7,519 nt of DNA from JACRJW01 sp964359095 (GTDB taxonomy: Bacteria; Patescibacteriota; Patescibacteriia; UBA9934; GWF2-40-263). Numbering within the stretch: position 1 is the first letter of the stretch; each line of letters begins with the position of its first letter. The stretch covers positions 1 to 7,519 of the forward strand of contig CAYHRJ010000046.1 in the NCBI GenBank assembly GCA_964359095.1. The letters are read 5' to 3'. This document shows, in pieces, positions 1 through 5,945 of this stretch. The position numbers were made by a program, and so were the translations under genes. Under the pieces are notes generated by a model. It was not told the DNA's origin, made no database searches, and saw only the letters and a list, made by a program, of their open reading frames with translations.

Positions 1-67
1 CGACAGGTCTCGAACCTGCGGCCTCCTGGTCCCAAACCAGGCGCTCTACCTACTGAGCTACGTCCCG
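1..67 (-). tRNA. tRNA-Pro (anticodon UGG), 3' end cut by the window edge
   Basis: Read on the minus strand, the sequence begins with acceptor strand CGGGACG (67 to 61), then a D-arm with TAGCTCAGT...GGTAGAGC. The anticodon stem is CCTGG/CCAGG around the loop TTTGGGA, which places UGG at positions 34-36, so the tRNA carries proline. The T-arm is GCAGG-TTCGAGA-CCTGT. The window begins two bases into the 3' acceptor strand, so the rest of that strand, the discriminator base and any CCA lie outside. A good promoter lies just upstream on the same strand. The gene is divergent from the response-regulator genes that follow. Confidence 0.95.
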
Positions 68-78
68 ATGACGGCGAG

Positions 79-107
79 ACTATAACAAAGCAAGAGGATA
101 AGCACAA
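79..107 (-). promoter_or_regulatory. Promoter of the tRNA-Pro gene
   Basis: On the minus strand a -35-like TTGTGC (107 to 102) and a -10-like TATAGT (84 to 79) are separated by exactly 17 bases. The -10 ends 11 bases before the mature tRNA 5' end at 67, leaving room for a short 5' leader. This is a sigma70-type arrangement read from the sequence; no transcription data support it. Confidence 0.6.
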
Positions 108-120
108 GGATCGTCCTGAC

Positions 121-150
121 CACAAAACACCTGAGTTACCGTGTTTTGTG
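121..150. promoter_or_regulatory. Perfect inverted repeat, candidate operator
   Basis: CACAAAACAC (121-130) and its exact reverse complement GTGTTTTGTG (141-150) are separated by 10 bases, so the half-site centres are 20 bp apart, about two helical turns. The repeat sits between the tRNA-Pro promoter and the -10 of the first response regulator, covering the place where that promoter's -35 would be. The geometry fits a dimeric DNA-binding regulator. It is not followed by a T-run in either direction, which argues against an intrinsic terminator. The binding protein is unknown. Confidence 0.5.
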
Positions 151-157
151 TTATGAT
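149..157 (+). promoter_or_regulatory. Extended -10 promoter element before the first response regulator
   Basis: The sequence TG-T-TATGAT (149-157) matches an extended -10 (TGn plus a TAnnnT hexamer). No good -35 is present at the expected distance; that stretch is occupied by the inverted repeat at 121-150. Transcription would start near 162-164, at or just before the in-frame ATGs at 162 and 171, so the mRNA would be leaderless or nearly so. Confidence 0.4.
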
Positions 158-170
158 GACCATGCAGACT

Positions 171-527
171 ATGAAGAAAATTCTCATCATCGAAAACGAT
201 CCGTTCATGCTGAAACTTTACCAGGAATATTTGAAACAGCAGTCGGTCGATTTTGATTTTGCGACGGATGGCCGCCAAGGGTTGGAGCAGGTTGCCACCT
301 ATCAACCAGATCTGATTGTGCTTGATATGGAGATGCCAAATCTGAACGGACTTGAGGCGTTACAGATTTTGAAAGACCGCGGCTGTCAGGTGCCGGTGGT
401 GATTGTGAGTAACTTTGAGAATCCGGAATGGATTGAAAAGAGTAAGATTTTGGGGGCCAAGGAGTACTTGATCAAATCTACGTTTACTCCCGAGGCGTTG
501 ACAGCAAAAATCGTTTCGTTTCTTTGA
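171..527 (+). CDS. Single-domain response regulator (CheY-like receiver), first of a tandem pair
   Basis: The 118-residue product is one receiver (REC) domain with nothing after it. Visible landmarks are the acidic pocket E8/D10 in IIENDP, the phospho-acceptor D52 in VLDMEMP, the switch Ser80 in VIVSN, and the conserved K102 in LIKS. Such proteins take a phosphoryl group from a histidine kinase and act through protein contacts or phosphotransfer, since they carry no DNA-binding or enzymatic output. The start at 171 is chosen because the first beta strand of REC begins at MKKILII. The frame stays open upstream to a GTG at 141, and ATG 162 is a real alternative if the transcript is leaderless; no Shine-Dalgarno precedes any of them. 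A second REC gene follows after 21 bases. The partner kinase may be the one encoded at 2228, which is an inference from proximity. Confidence 0.88.
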   Translation: MKKILIIENDPFMLKLYQEYLKQQSVDFDFATDGRQGLEQVATYQPDLIVLDMEMPNLNGLEALQILKDRGCQVPVVIVSNFENPEWIEKSKILGAKEYLIKSTFTPEALTAKIVSFL

Positions 528-548
528 TGTGATAAGCTTCTTCTCACT

Positions 549-920
549 ATGAAAAAGAAAATTCTCATGATCGACGACGACCCGCTTATTCAACGTCTGT
601 TTGGTGGCCGATTGGGAAATGCGGGATATGACGTGGAGTACGCCCACAACGGACAGGAGGGACGCGATCAAGCACGACGCTACCAACCTGACGCGATTCT
701 TATGGACGTCCATATGCCAGGTGATGAAGATGGAGTCGCCACTGCCGTGCGTATGCGAGGAGAAGATCCAACGAAGTCAATTCCTATCTCCCTTCTTTCC
801 TCCGCAGATCTTTCTTATGAGATGGAGAAGACGATCAAAGAATTGGGCGTGGAGTACATGCACAAGGGAATCGAGGAAAAAGATTTTTTGGATCGCATCA
901 AGGCGATGGTGGGGGAGTAA
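549..920 (+). CDS. Single-domain response regulator (CheY-like receiver), second of a tandem pair
   Basis: The 123-residue product is again a lone REC domain. It shows the acidic triad D9-D10-D11 in MIDDDP, the phospho-acceptor D53 in LMDVHMP, Ser84/Ser85 at the switch position and K106 in MHKG. The N-terminus (MKKKILMIDDDP) and the YQPD motif before the phosphorylation strand resemble the preceding protein, so the two may be an old tandem duplication; the rest has diverged. The ATG at 549 starts directly at the first beta strand. No Shine-Dalgarno is visible in the 21-base gap, so it is probably translated from a transcript shared with the first gene. There is no output domain. The helix 3-4 region (GEDPTKSIP) and the C-terminal helix differ from those of the first protein, suggesting different partners. 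Confidence 0.9.
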   Translation: MKKKILMIDDDPLIQRLFGGRLGNAGYDVEYAHNGQEGRDQARRYQPDAILMDVHMPGDEDGVATAVRMRGEDPTKSIPISLLSSADLSYEMEKTIKELGVEYMHKGIEEKDFLDRIKAMVGE

Positions 921-930
921 GTTTGCACGC

Positions 931-1021
931 TTGTCATCCCGAGGAGTCAGACGACGAGGGATCCCATTGGAATAAGACTATTCCGGGAGATCCCTCCTCC
1001 TTTCAGTCGTCGGGATGACAA
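931..1021. repeat. 91-nt imperfect hairpin repeat of the 'GTCATCCCGA' intergenic type
   Basis: The outer arms TTGTCATCCCGA (931-942) and TCGGGATGACAA (1010-1021) pair perfectly over 12 bp. Further in, GAGGGATC (956-963) pairs with GATCCCTC (989-996), and the tip GGAATA-AGAC-TATTCC (969-984) is a perfect 6-bp stem with a tetraloop. The 13-base segments between the outer and middle stems do not pair and form an internal loop. Elements beginning GTCATCCCGA and ending GAGGGATC are recurrent interspersed repeats in many bacterial genomes, of REP/MITE style; that is family knowledge, and no second full copy lies in this window. It fills the gap after the response regulators and could also stabilise or end their mRNA, although no T-run follows. 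Confidence 0.7.
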
Positions 1022-1060
1022 CACTTAGTCTTTCGACTAGCTCTTCTCACGACCCCACCC

Positions 1061-1065
1061 TGGAG
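1061..1065 (+). promoter_or_regulatory. Shine-Dalgarno site of the reductase gene
   Basis: TGGAG lies 7 bases before a GTG codon. It is the only clear ribosome-binding site among the genes of this window and decides in favour of the GTG at 1073 as start. Confidence 0.55.
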
Positions 1066-1072
1066 TACACCA

Positions 1073-2164
1073 GTGAACCGACCTCGATCCAAGTCATACG
1101 CCTTCATCGCACACTACGTGGAGCCGTGGAACTGGCTCCTTAACTTCCAAGTCTTCAGCTTCCTGCACCGGCGGCCTGAGCTGCGAGTCTTTCTCTTCCC
1201 ACTCTATCCGCTGTGCGTGATCATGAGTGTCTTCTATCTGCTGCGGCGTCAGCCGTTTCAGGTCGTCGACTCCTATCAGGTTCGTGAAGGTCTCAGGGGC
1301 TACACCATCCTCATTAACAACTTCGCCTGGCATTTTCTCTTCCCGCGTGGGTACGAGAAAATCCGGCAGCGGATCTTGGCTGCCACGCGATACGCCCAGG
1401 ATGAACTAGGAGTGGACGTGGTAGGACTGGGTGCTCTCACCAAGGCCGAGACGATCACCGAAGGCGGGGCGTGGTTGGCTGAGCAACCTGGAATTAGGAT
1501 CCCCGTTGTTCACGGGGATACCTGCACGGCTTGGTTCGTGATCAGACGGATCGTGCAAGTGGCTTCGGTTCACCGTCGTACGCCCATCGTCATGATTGGT
1601 CCCACGTCCAAGGTGGGGCGCGCCGTCATGCTCTACTTGATCGAGCGTGGCTTCGTGTTCAAGGCGCTCACCAGGTCGCGCGAGCGGTTCCTGGAAATCC
1701 AGGCGGAATTGCCTGAGCATCTGCGTCGGAACTTGATCCACATCGAGGATCTCTCGCAGGCCAGCGACTGTCGCTTGTGGGTGACGGGAAAGTCTAAACC
1801 AGATGGCAGTACGCTGCTGCGACATATTCCTGCAGGTGCCACGGTGATCAACTTCTCGGTTCCGGATCCGCTCAGTGAGTGGAACTTGAGCCGGCGTCGG
1901 GACATCACGCACATCGAAGGAGGACTCGTCCAAACCCCGCAGGGTTGTGACATGCGTTTCACCATGCGGCTCACACCGCGGATGACCTACGCTTGCACGA
2001 CCGGTACGATGATTCACGCCTGGGAACGCTGGCCTGAAAAAGAGGTCGGTGAGGTGGACATGGCACGTCTCATGCAGATCGCGAGTGCGAGTGACGCTCT
2101 GGAACTCGATCTGGTTCCTCTGCGCGTGTCCCAAACCGCGACGAATCCTGGTGAGGCTGTGTAA
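1073..2164 (+). CDS. Long-chain acyl-ACP reductase-like NAD(P)-dependent oxidoreductase (AAR / COG5322 type)
   Basis: The 363-residue product lines up, by recollection of the cyanobacterial enzyme, along its whole length with acyl-ACP reductase, which reduces fatty acyl-ACP to fatty aldehyde. Matching landmarks in order are FIAHYVEP near the N-terminus, GYTILINNF (76-84), the helix RYAQDELGVDVVGLGALTK (106-124), GDTCTAWFVIRR (148-159), the Rossmann dinucleotide loop IGPTSKVG (175-182), EGGLVQ (282-287), and TYACTTGTMIHAWERW (305-320). In the last, Cys308 falls where the cyanobacterial enzyme has its thioester-forming cysteine. Cyanobacterial AAR is about 340 residues; here a very hydrophobic stretch at 38-57 may anchor the protein to the membrane. 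GTG 1073 is chosen because of the TGGAG at 1061. No aldehyde-deformylating oxygenase is nearby, so the fate of an aldehyde product is unknown. Related dehydrogenases with other acyl substrates cannot be excluded. Confidence 0.68.
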   Translation: MNRPRSKSYAFIAHYVEPWNWLLNFQVFSFLHRRPELRVFLFPLYPLCVIMSVFYLLRRQPFQVVDSYQVREGLRGYTILINNFAWHFLFPRGYEKIRQRILAATRYAQDELGVDVVGLGALTKAETITEGGAWLAEQPGIRIPVVHGDTCTAWFVIRRIVQVASVHRRTPIVMIGPTSKVGRAVMLYLIERGFVFKALTRSRERFLEIQAELPEHLRRNLIHIEDLSQASDCRLWVTGKSKPDGSTLLRHIPAGATVINFSVPDPLSEWNLSRRRDITHIEGGLVQTPQGCDMRFTMRLTPRMTYACTTGTMIHAWERWPEKEVGEVDMARLMQIASASDALELDLVPLRVSQTATNPGEAV

Positions 2165-2212
2165 GCAGATTCTTTTCACGCCGAGGCTGTGTAAGCAGCC
2201 TCTTTTATTTTG
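2153..2212 (+). repeat. 30-bp tandem duplication of the reductase gene's 3' end
   Basis: GAGGCTGTGTAAGCAG occurs at 2153-2168 and again at 2183-2198, exactly 30 bp later. Identity runs to 22 of the first 24 bases, including a following TCTTTT. The first copy contains the last three sense codons and the TAA stop of the reductase; the second is in the same reading phase and carries the same E-A-V-stop codons. The two differing bases (AT in copy one, CC at 2199-2200 in copy two) are the ones that complete the terminator stem in copy two. Confidence 0.8.
2183..2211 (+). terminator. Intrinsic terminator after the reductase gene
   Basis: GAGGCTG (2183-2189) and CAGCCTC (2196-2202) form a perfect 7-bp GC-rich stem with a 6-base loop, directly followed by TTTTATTTT. 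It lies 18 bases after the reductase stop codon and just before the promoter of the kinase gene, separating the two transcription units. Confidence 0.85.
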
Positions 2213-2221
2213 TGCTAAAAT
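2213..2221 (+). promoter_or_regulatory. Extended -10 promoter of the histidine kinase gene
   Basis: TG-C-TAAAAT (2213-2221) is a textbook extended -10. The -35 position falls inside the terminator hairpin and shows no match, as tolerated for extended -10 promoters. Position +1 would fall at about 2228, the A of the start codon, so a leaderless mRNA is predicted. Confidence 0.5.
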
Positions 2222-2227
2222 TTTGTC

Positions 2228-3889
2228 ATGGCCCTTTCGACGATATTCACCCTATCCTCACTTTTGCCGCTCGTAGGCGCGATCTTTGTCTACACGCTCG
2301 GTTTTTTTGTTTGGATAAAAAAAATTCGAGATCCACTCTCTATTCTCTTTTTTTGCTATTGCTTTGTCATCTCCATGTGGCTGTTTGGAACCTTCAAGTT
2401 GTTCAATGCACAAACCGATGAGCTTGCGATTTTCTGGGATCGATTTATCTACGTCGGTGTCGCCTTCATCCCGATTTTTCTCTATCACTTTGGATTGATT
2501 TATTGTCAGGTTCGATCGCAGAAGTACGTTTTGTGGTTTGGCTATCTTCTCGCGCTTATATTCTTGTCCGTCTCGCAGTCCGATTTGTTCGTCAAAGATC
2601 TCTTCCAGTACTCCTGGGGCGTGCACACGCGAGCTCAGGTTCTTCACCATCCGTTCTTGGTCTACTTTTTTTCCTATTTTATTCTCTACTTCATAAATCT
2701 GTTCCGATACTATTTTCGAGCAACCGGGGAAACAAAACAACAAGTCAAGTATTTGCTCATCGGATTTTTTGTCCTGGACGCCATCGGACCGCTTGCCTTT
2801 CTGCCTGCGTACGGCATTTCCGTGTACCCGATCATTTTCCTCTCCGCGCTCCCCTTTGTGCTCTTGGTCGCCTATGCGATGGTGAAGTACAACGCTTTGG
2901 ACGCGAAGGTGCTGAGCGTGGAGGTTTTCTCGGCCATGGTGACCATTTTGTTCATGGCGGAATTTTTTCTCTCGCTTTCTTGGGAGGAGTCGTTCCTGCG
3001 ATTTATTGCCCTTGCCCTTGTCGTCTTTTTTGTCATCATGCTTCTCAAAAGCGTCCATGGGGAGGTGAGCAAGCGTGAGAAAATTGAGTCTTTGAATACC
3101 GACCTGCACAAGGCAGCGAAGTCACTGGAAAAAAAGAATTACCAGCTCCAAGTCTCCCACAAACGGGAAATCGAAAAAGCCAACGAGGTGTTGAAGCTCA
3201 AAGACGAGTTTGTCTTCATCGCGGCGCATGAGCTGAAGGCTCCGGTGTTTGCTATAAAAGGATTTTTGGAGCTGGCGCAGGAGCCACTGAGAAAGCTGCC
3301 CAAGAAGGTTCGCGAATATATGGCGAACATTTTTGATGCCAGCGTACACTTGAACAAGCTCGTGAACGATTTATTGCAGGTCGCACGCGATGACGCGGGA
3401 ACCATGAAAGTGGATGCCGTATCGGTAGACGTACTCCCGATTGTGGAGCGGATTCTAACGGAGCAGGAGGGCGTTGCCAAGAAGCGGAAGATTGCGTTCG
3501 TAAAGAAGATTTCGCAGCATCCTTCGGTTCTGGCAGACGAGAGCAAGATAACGGAGGTTTTGACCAACCTTGTGAACAATGCGATCAAGTACAACAAAGA
3601 TGGCGGGACGCTGACGGTCACGTTCACCCCAAAGGCGCATACGCTGGAAATCGACGTGGCTGATACGGGACACGGGATTCCAAAAGACCAGCAGGCAAAA
3701 ATTTTCGGGAAGTTTTTCCGCGCATCCGGGAAAGCGACGGAAGGCGTCTTGGGCACCGGACTGGGACTCTTCATTACCAAGATGCTCGTGGAAAAAATGG
3801 GCGGCGTCATTGCGTTTACGTCCGTGGAGGGAAGAGGGACGACCTTTACGGTCGTGTTGCCTCGGTCTTCGGTTTCTCAAAAGGAATAG
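2228..3889 (+). CDS. Membrane sensor histidine kinase with 7TM-type N-terminal region
   Basis: The 553-residue product begins with about eight or nine hydrophobic segments between residues 4 and 273, arranged like the 7TM sensor region of bacterial histidine kinases (segments near 4-30, 36-57, 72-93, 99-116, 141-161, 174-220, 232-251, 256-273). A charged, probably coiled-coil linker (277-325) leads to a HisKA dimerisation domain with H-box AAHELKAP, phospho-acceptor His334. The ATPase domain has N-box NLVNNAIKY (Asn451), G1 DTGHGIP (479-485), F-box FGKFF and G2 GTGLGLFI (509-516). All catalytic motifs look intact. The residue at His+4, often Thr or Asn and needed for phosphatase activity in HisKA kinases, is Ala338. 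No PAS or HAMP domain is evident, so sensing is probably by the membrane part. The receiver-only proteins at 171 and 549 are candidate partners (inference). No Shine-Dalgarno is present; the stop overlaps the convergent gene by 13 bp. Confidence 0.93.
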   Translation: MALSTIFTLSSLLPLVGAIFVYTLGFFVWIKKIRDPLSILFFCYCFVISMWLFGTFKLFNAQTDELAIFWDRFIYVGVAFIPIFLYHFGLIYCQVRSQKYVLWFGYLLALIFLSVSQSDLFVKDLFQYSWGVHTRAQVLHHPFLVYFFSYFILYFINLFRYYFRATGETKQQVKYLLIGFFVLDAIGPLAFLPAYGISVYPIIFLSALPFVLLVAYAMVKYNALDAKVLSVEVFSAMVTILFMAEFFLSLSWEESFLRFIALALVVFFVIMLLKSVHGEVSKREKIESLNTDLHKAAKSLEKKNYQLQVSHKREIEKANEVLKLKDEFVFIAAHELKAPVFAIKGFLELAQEPLRKLPKKVREYMANIFDASVHLNKLVNDLLQVARDDAGTMKVDAVSVDVLPIVERILTEQEGVAKKRKIAFVKKISQHPSVLADESKITEVLTNLVNNAIKYNKDGGTLTVTFTPKAHTLEIDVADTGHGIPKDQQAKIFGKFFRASGKATEGVLGTGLGLFITKMLVEKMGGVIAFTSVEGRGTTFTVVLPRSSVSQKE

Positions 3890-5907
3890 AATAGATCCAA
3901 GGCGGCAAGGTTTGTGCTCGCGGTATCCAGGGAGGCAACCATTTGGAAATCTTGGGTGGCATTGGGAAAGCGCTCCAAGCTTTCCTGCATGAGTGACGAC
4001 AGAAGTGTTTGGTCCTTCAGGAATACGGCAGCGAGGAGGCGGTTGGTATGAGCCTTGGGGTTGTCCGGGTTTAGCTCAAATGCCATTTGTGCCTGTTCGA
4101 GCGCTTCCCTTGCGTTGCCTTGTTGGATGAGAACCGACGCCATAGCCCACAGGGGTAGTGGGTTGTGCGGGTTGGAGGCGATGGCTTCTTTGAGAACCGC
4201 TTGGGCCTCTTCAAGCGCCAAGGGGCGGAAGAGATGGCTCTCAACCTGGTAGACACGGGCGAGCATCAGGGAAGCGCGTAGGTAATTTGGTGTATGGGCG
4301 AGGGTATCTTGCAAAGCGGACTTCGCCAGTTCGAGTTCCGCGCGGATGGCGTTTGGATACGGAGATTGGTTCACGCCTGCGAGGTACCAGAGCGTCGATG
4401 TTGTTTCATACGCCATGTAACTTCGGCGGTAGTGGATGCCGGCACGGGAAAGATTAACCGCCCTGTCGTAGGAGGTAAGGTGGTCATCAATCGTCGATGC
4501 TTGCACAGACGCAGACAGGCTCAAAAATCCGATGAGCGGTTGCAGGACGAAGAACCAAAGGCCAGCGGGCAGTGCAAGAGCGGCTAGGATCGACTGTGTC
4601 CGGCGCCGCGTGTGCGTAACGGGTGTGAGCCGTTCGTCGTGGCTTGCGGCGGTCGTTGTGAATTGGATGAACGCCAAGAGGACGAACCAGGAAAATAGGC
4701 TTACGACAGAATCGAATCCTGTTTGGTTTTGCAGGATGTAGGCCGCCAGCAGGGCTATGGCGCACAGCAGAACCATCTCGTTGCGGCGTTCAGACGAGGG
4801 TTGTCTCCAAAGGGCGACGACGGCGGCGAGGAAGATGGCCATGTACGCGAGCAGACCGACGAGTCCGCTCCCGACGGCTGTATCTAAAAAGATGTTATGT
4901 GTCCGATCGGCCCAGTTTCCAACTCCGCACGCCTCGGATCCAAGACAGGGATTAAAATAGGTGAGTGAGACGACCGAAAAATTTTCCGGTCCCCAGCCAA
5001 GCCATGGCCGTTCCTTGATTCCCTGCCACGCCATGTCCCACAAGATGAAACGGGTAGTACCTCCGACCTCGACGAATTGTTTTTGGACAAAACTTTCCGG
5101 AGCCGCCATGGTTACCATGACCCACGCGCCTCCGGCGATGAGGAGCGTCAAGAGCCCCCATCCCGTCCGGCGGCTCCAAATGGTTGTCCCCAGGCGGATG
5201 AGGGCGAGTGCGCCAAGCAAGATCGCACCGCCGACCAGGGAGAGTTGGGCAGCATGGGCGTCTGTGGCAAAGAGGGTCATGAGGAAGAACACGCCGCCCG
5301 TTACCCCAAGTGCTCGTAGAGGCTGGGTTGACGCGTGATCTACTACCAGTACGGCGGCGAACCCGATCAGAAAGAGGAGGTACGTCCCCAGGGACGTTGA
5401 GTTGCCAAGCGTCGAGCCACCATTGGCTTCGGCGGTGAGCGCGGGAAAAAGCGGAACGAAGAAGAGAAACGAGACCACGATGCCTGCCAGAACATGGAGC
5501 GCGAAGAATTTTCGCCAGTGCGCGGGAGTGGGAAAGAAGATGATCATGGCAGAAAAAAGCGCGAGCAGGTGTCCGAGCAGAAATACGCCGGTCATGCGTC
5601 CGGGCTGCGACCAGAGGCTTGTCCAGACATCCACACCCATCACCGCAGCGAGGAGTTGGAGAACGACGAACAGGCAGAGGGTAAAGCCGATGGGGTTACG
5701 GATGGTTCTCGCGCTTGCGCCGCCCTGCGTCCAGACCAGAAGTACGAAGAGACATTCAGCAAGCAGGAACAGGAAAAAGGTTTTCGGAGCCGTGTAATAG
5801 TGAAAGATGGGCCGGTACATGACAAGCGGCGTCAGGGCGGTGAGATAGAGTAAGAGACGGCCGGTACGAGGGAGAGAGATGATCATAAAGAGACGTTGCA
5901 TGGACAT
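3877..5907 (-). CDS. O-antigen ligase/polymerase family (Wzy_C/WaaL-like) membrane protein with C-terminal TPR region
   Basis: The 676-residue product has many membrane segments between residues 17 and 465, then a soluble helical tail. Family signatures are GRMTG (103-107), LGNSTSLGTYL (167-177), and the core RFILWDMAWQGIKERPWLGWGPENF region at 286-310. DRTHNIFLDTAVGSG (334-348) follows, whose His337 matches the conserved histidine of the large external loop in WaaL-type ligases. That loop also holds Cys321 and Cys327, a possible disulfide. From about 525 to 645 there are TPR-like helix pairs, clearest at 580-613 (NPHNPLPLWAMASVL...ALEQAQMAFELNP). The family polymerises or transfers lipid-linked glycans outside the membrane; the TPR tail should bind a partner or acceptor. 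Whether this one is a polymerase, a ligase or a protein O-glycosyltransferase cannot be told. ATGs at 5901 and 5886 are alternative starts; none has a Shine-Dalgarno. Confidence 0.88.
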   Translation of the reverse strand: MSMQRLFMIISLPRTGRLLLYLTALTPLVMYRPIFHYYTAPKTFFLFLLAECLFVLLVWTQGGASARTIRNPIGFTLCLFVVLQLLAAVMGVDVWTSLWSQPGRMTGVFLLGHLLALFSAMIIFFPTPAHWRKFFALHVLAGIVVSFLFFVPLFPALTAEANGGSTLGNSTSLGTYLLFLIGFAAVLVVDHASTQPLRALGVTGGVFFLMTLFATDAHAAQLSLVGGAILLGALALIRLGTTIWSRRTGWGLLTLLIAGGAWVMVTMAAPESFVQKQFVEVGGTTRFILWDMAWQGIKERPWLGWGPENFSVVSLTYFNPCLGSEACGVGNWADRTHNIFLDTAVGSGLVGLLAYMAIFLAAVVALWRQPSSERRNEMVLLCAIALLAAYILQNQTGFDSVVSLFSWFVLLAFIQFTTTAASHDERLTPVTHTRRRTQSILAALALPAGLWFFVLQPLIGFLSLSASVQASTIDDHLTSYDRAVNLSRAGIHYRRSYMAYETTSTLWYLAGVNQSPYPNAIRAELELAKSALQDTLAHTPNYLRASLMLARVYQVESHLFRPLALEEAQAVLKEAIASNPHNPLPLWAMASVLIQQGNAREALEQAQMAFELNPDNPKAHTNRLLAAVFLKDQTLLSSLMQESLERFPNATQDFQMVASLDTASTNLAALDLFYSF

Positions 5908-5912
5908 ACTGT

Positions 5913-5941
5913 TTGGATCATTGGGGAACGACGTGTAAAAT
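5913..5941 (+). promoter_or_regulatory. Candidate promoter of the secreted FN3/Ig-like protein gene
   Basis: A weak -35-like TTGGAT (5913-5918) and a -10 TAAAAT (5936-5941) are 17 bases apart within the 38-bp gap shared with the divergent glycan ligase gene. The ATG at 5946 follows the -10 after only four bases, implying a leaderless mRNA or a start at a later codon. The divergent gene's promoter must overlap this region, but I could not pick out a convincing -10 for it. Confidence 0.4.
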
Positions 5942-5945
5942 AAGG

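Noticed and set aside
498..528. Perfect TTGACA (498-503) with TTTGAT (523-528) as an internal promoter for the second response regulator
   Set aside because: The spacing of 19 bases is unfavourable, the -10 match is poor and the element lies within the coding end of the first regulator. Co-transcription explains the second gene equally well.
1024..1039. Small hairpin TTAGTC-TTTC-GACTAG as a terminator or regulatory hairpin before the reductase
   Set aside because: Only five base pairs form and no T-run follows, so chance is a sufficient explanation.
1406..2179. Long minus-strand open frame of 257 codons opposite the reductase gene
   Set aside because: The plus-strand product has recognisable cofactor and catalytic motifs and a Shine-Dalgarno, whereas the antisense product is rich in Arg, His and Pro with no recognisable fold, typical of a shadow frame.
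2258..3109. Minus-strand open frame of 283 codons opposite the kinase membrane region
   Set aside because: Its highly charged, repetitive product is what antisense reading of hydrophobic transmembrane codons gives; the kinase frame is unambiguous.
3839..3855. Hairpin ACGACC-TTTAC-GGTCGT as a terminator of the minus-strand gene
   Set aside because: It lies at the right place downstream of the minus-strand stop, but the stem is only 6 bp and no T-run follows on either strand; it is also inside the kinase coding sequence.
5882..5887. Minus-strand TATGAT as a -10 element for the glycan enzyme gene
   Set aside because: It overlaps the third candidate start codon and lies inside the coding region of the longer starts; no suitable downstream ATG follows before residue 30.
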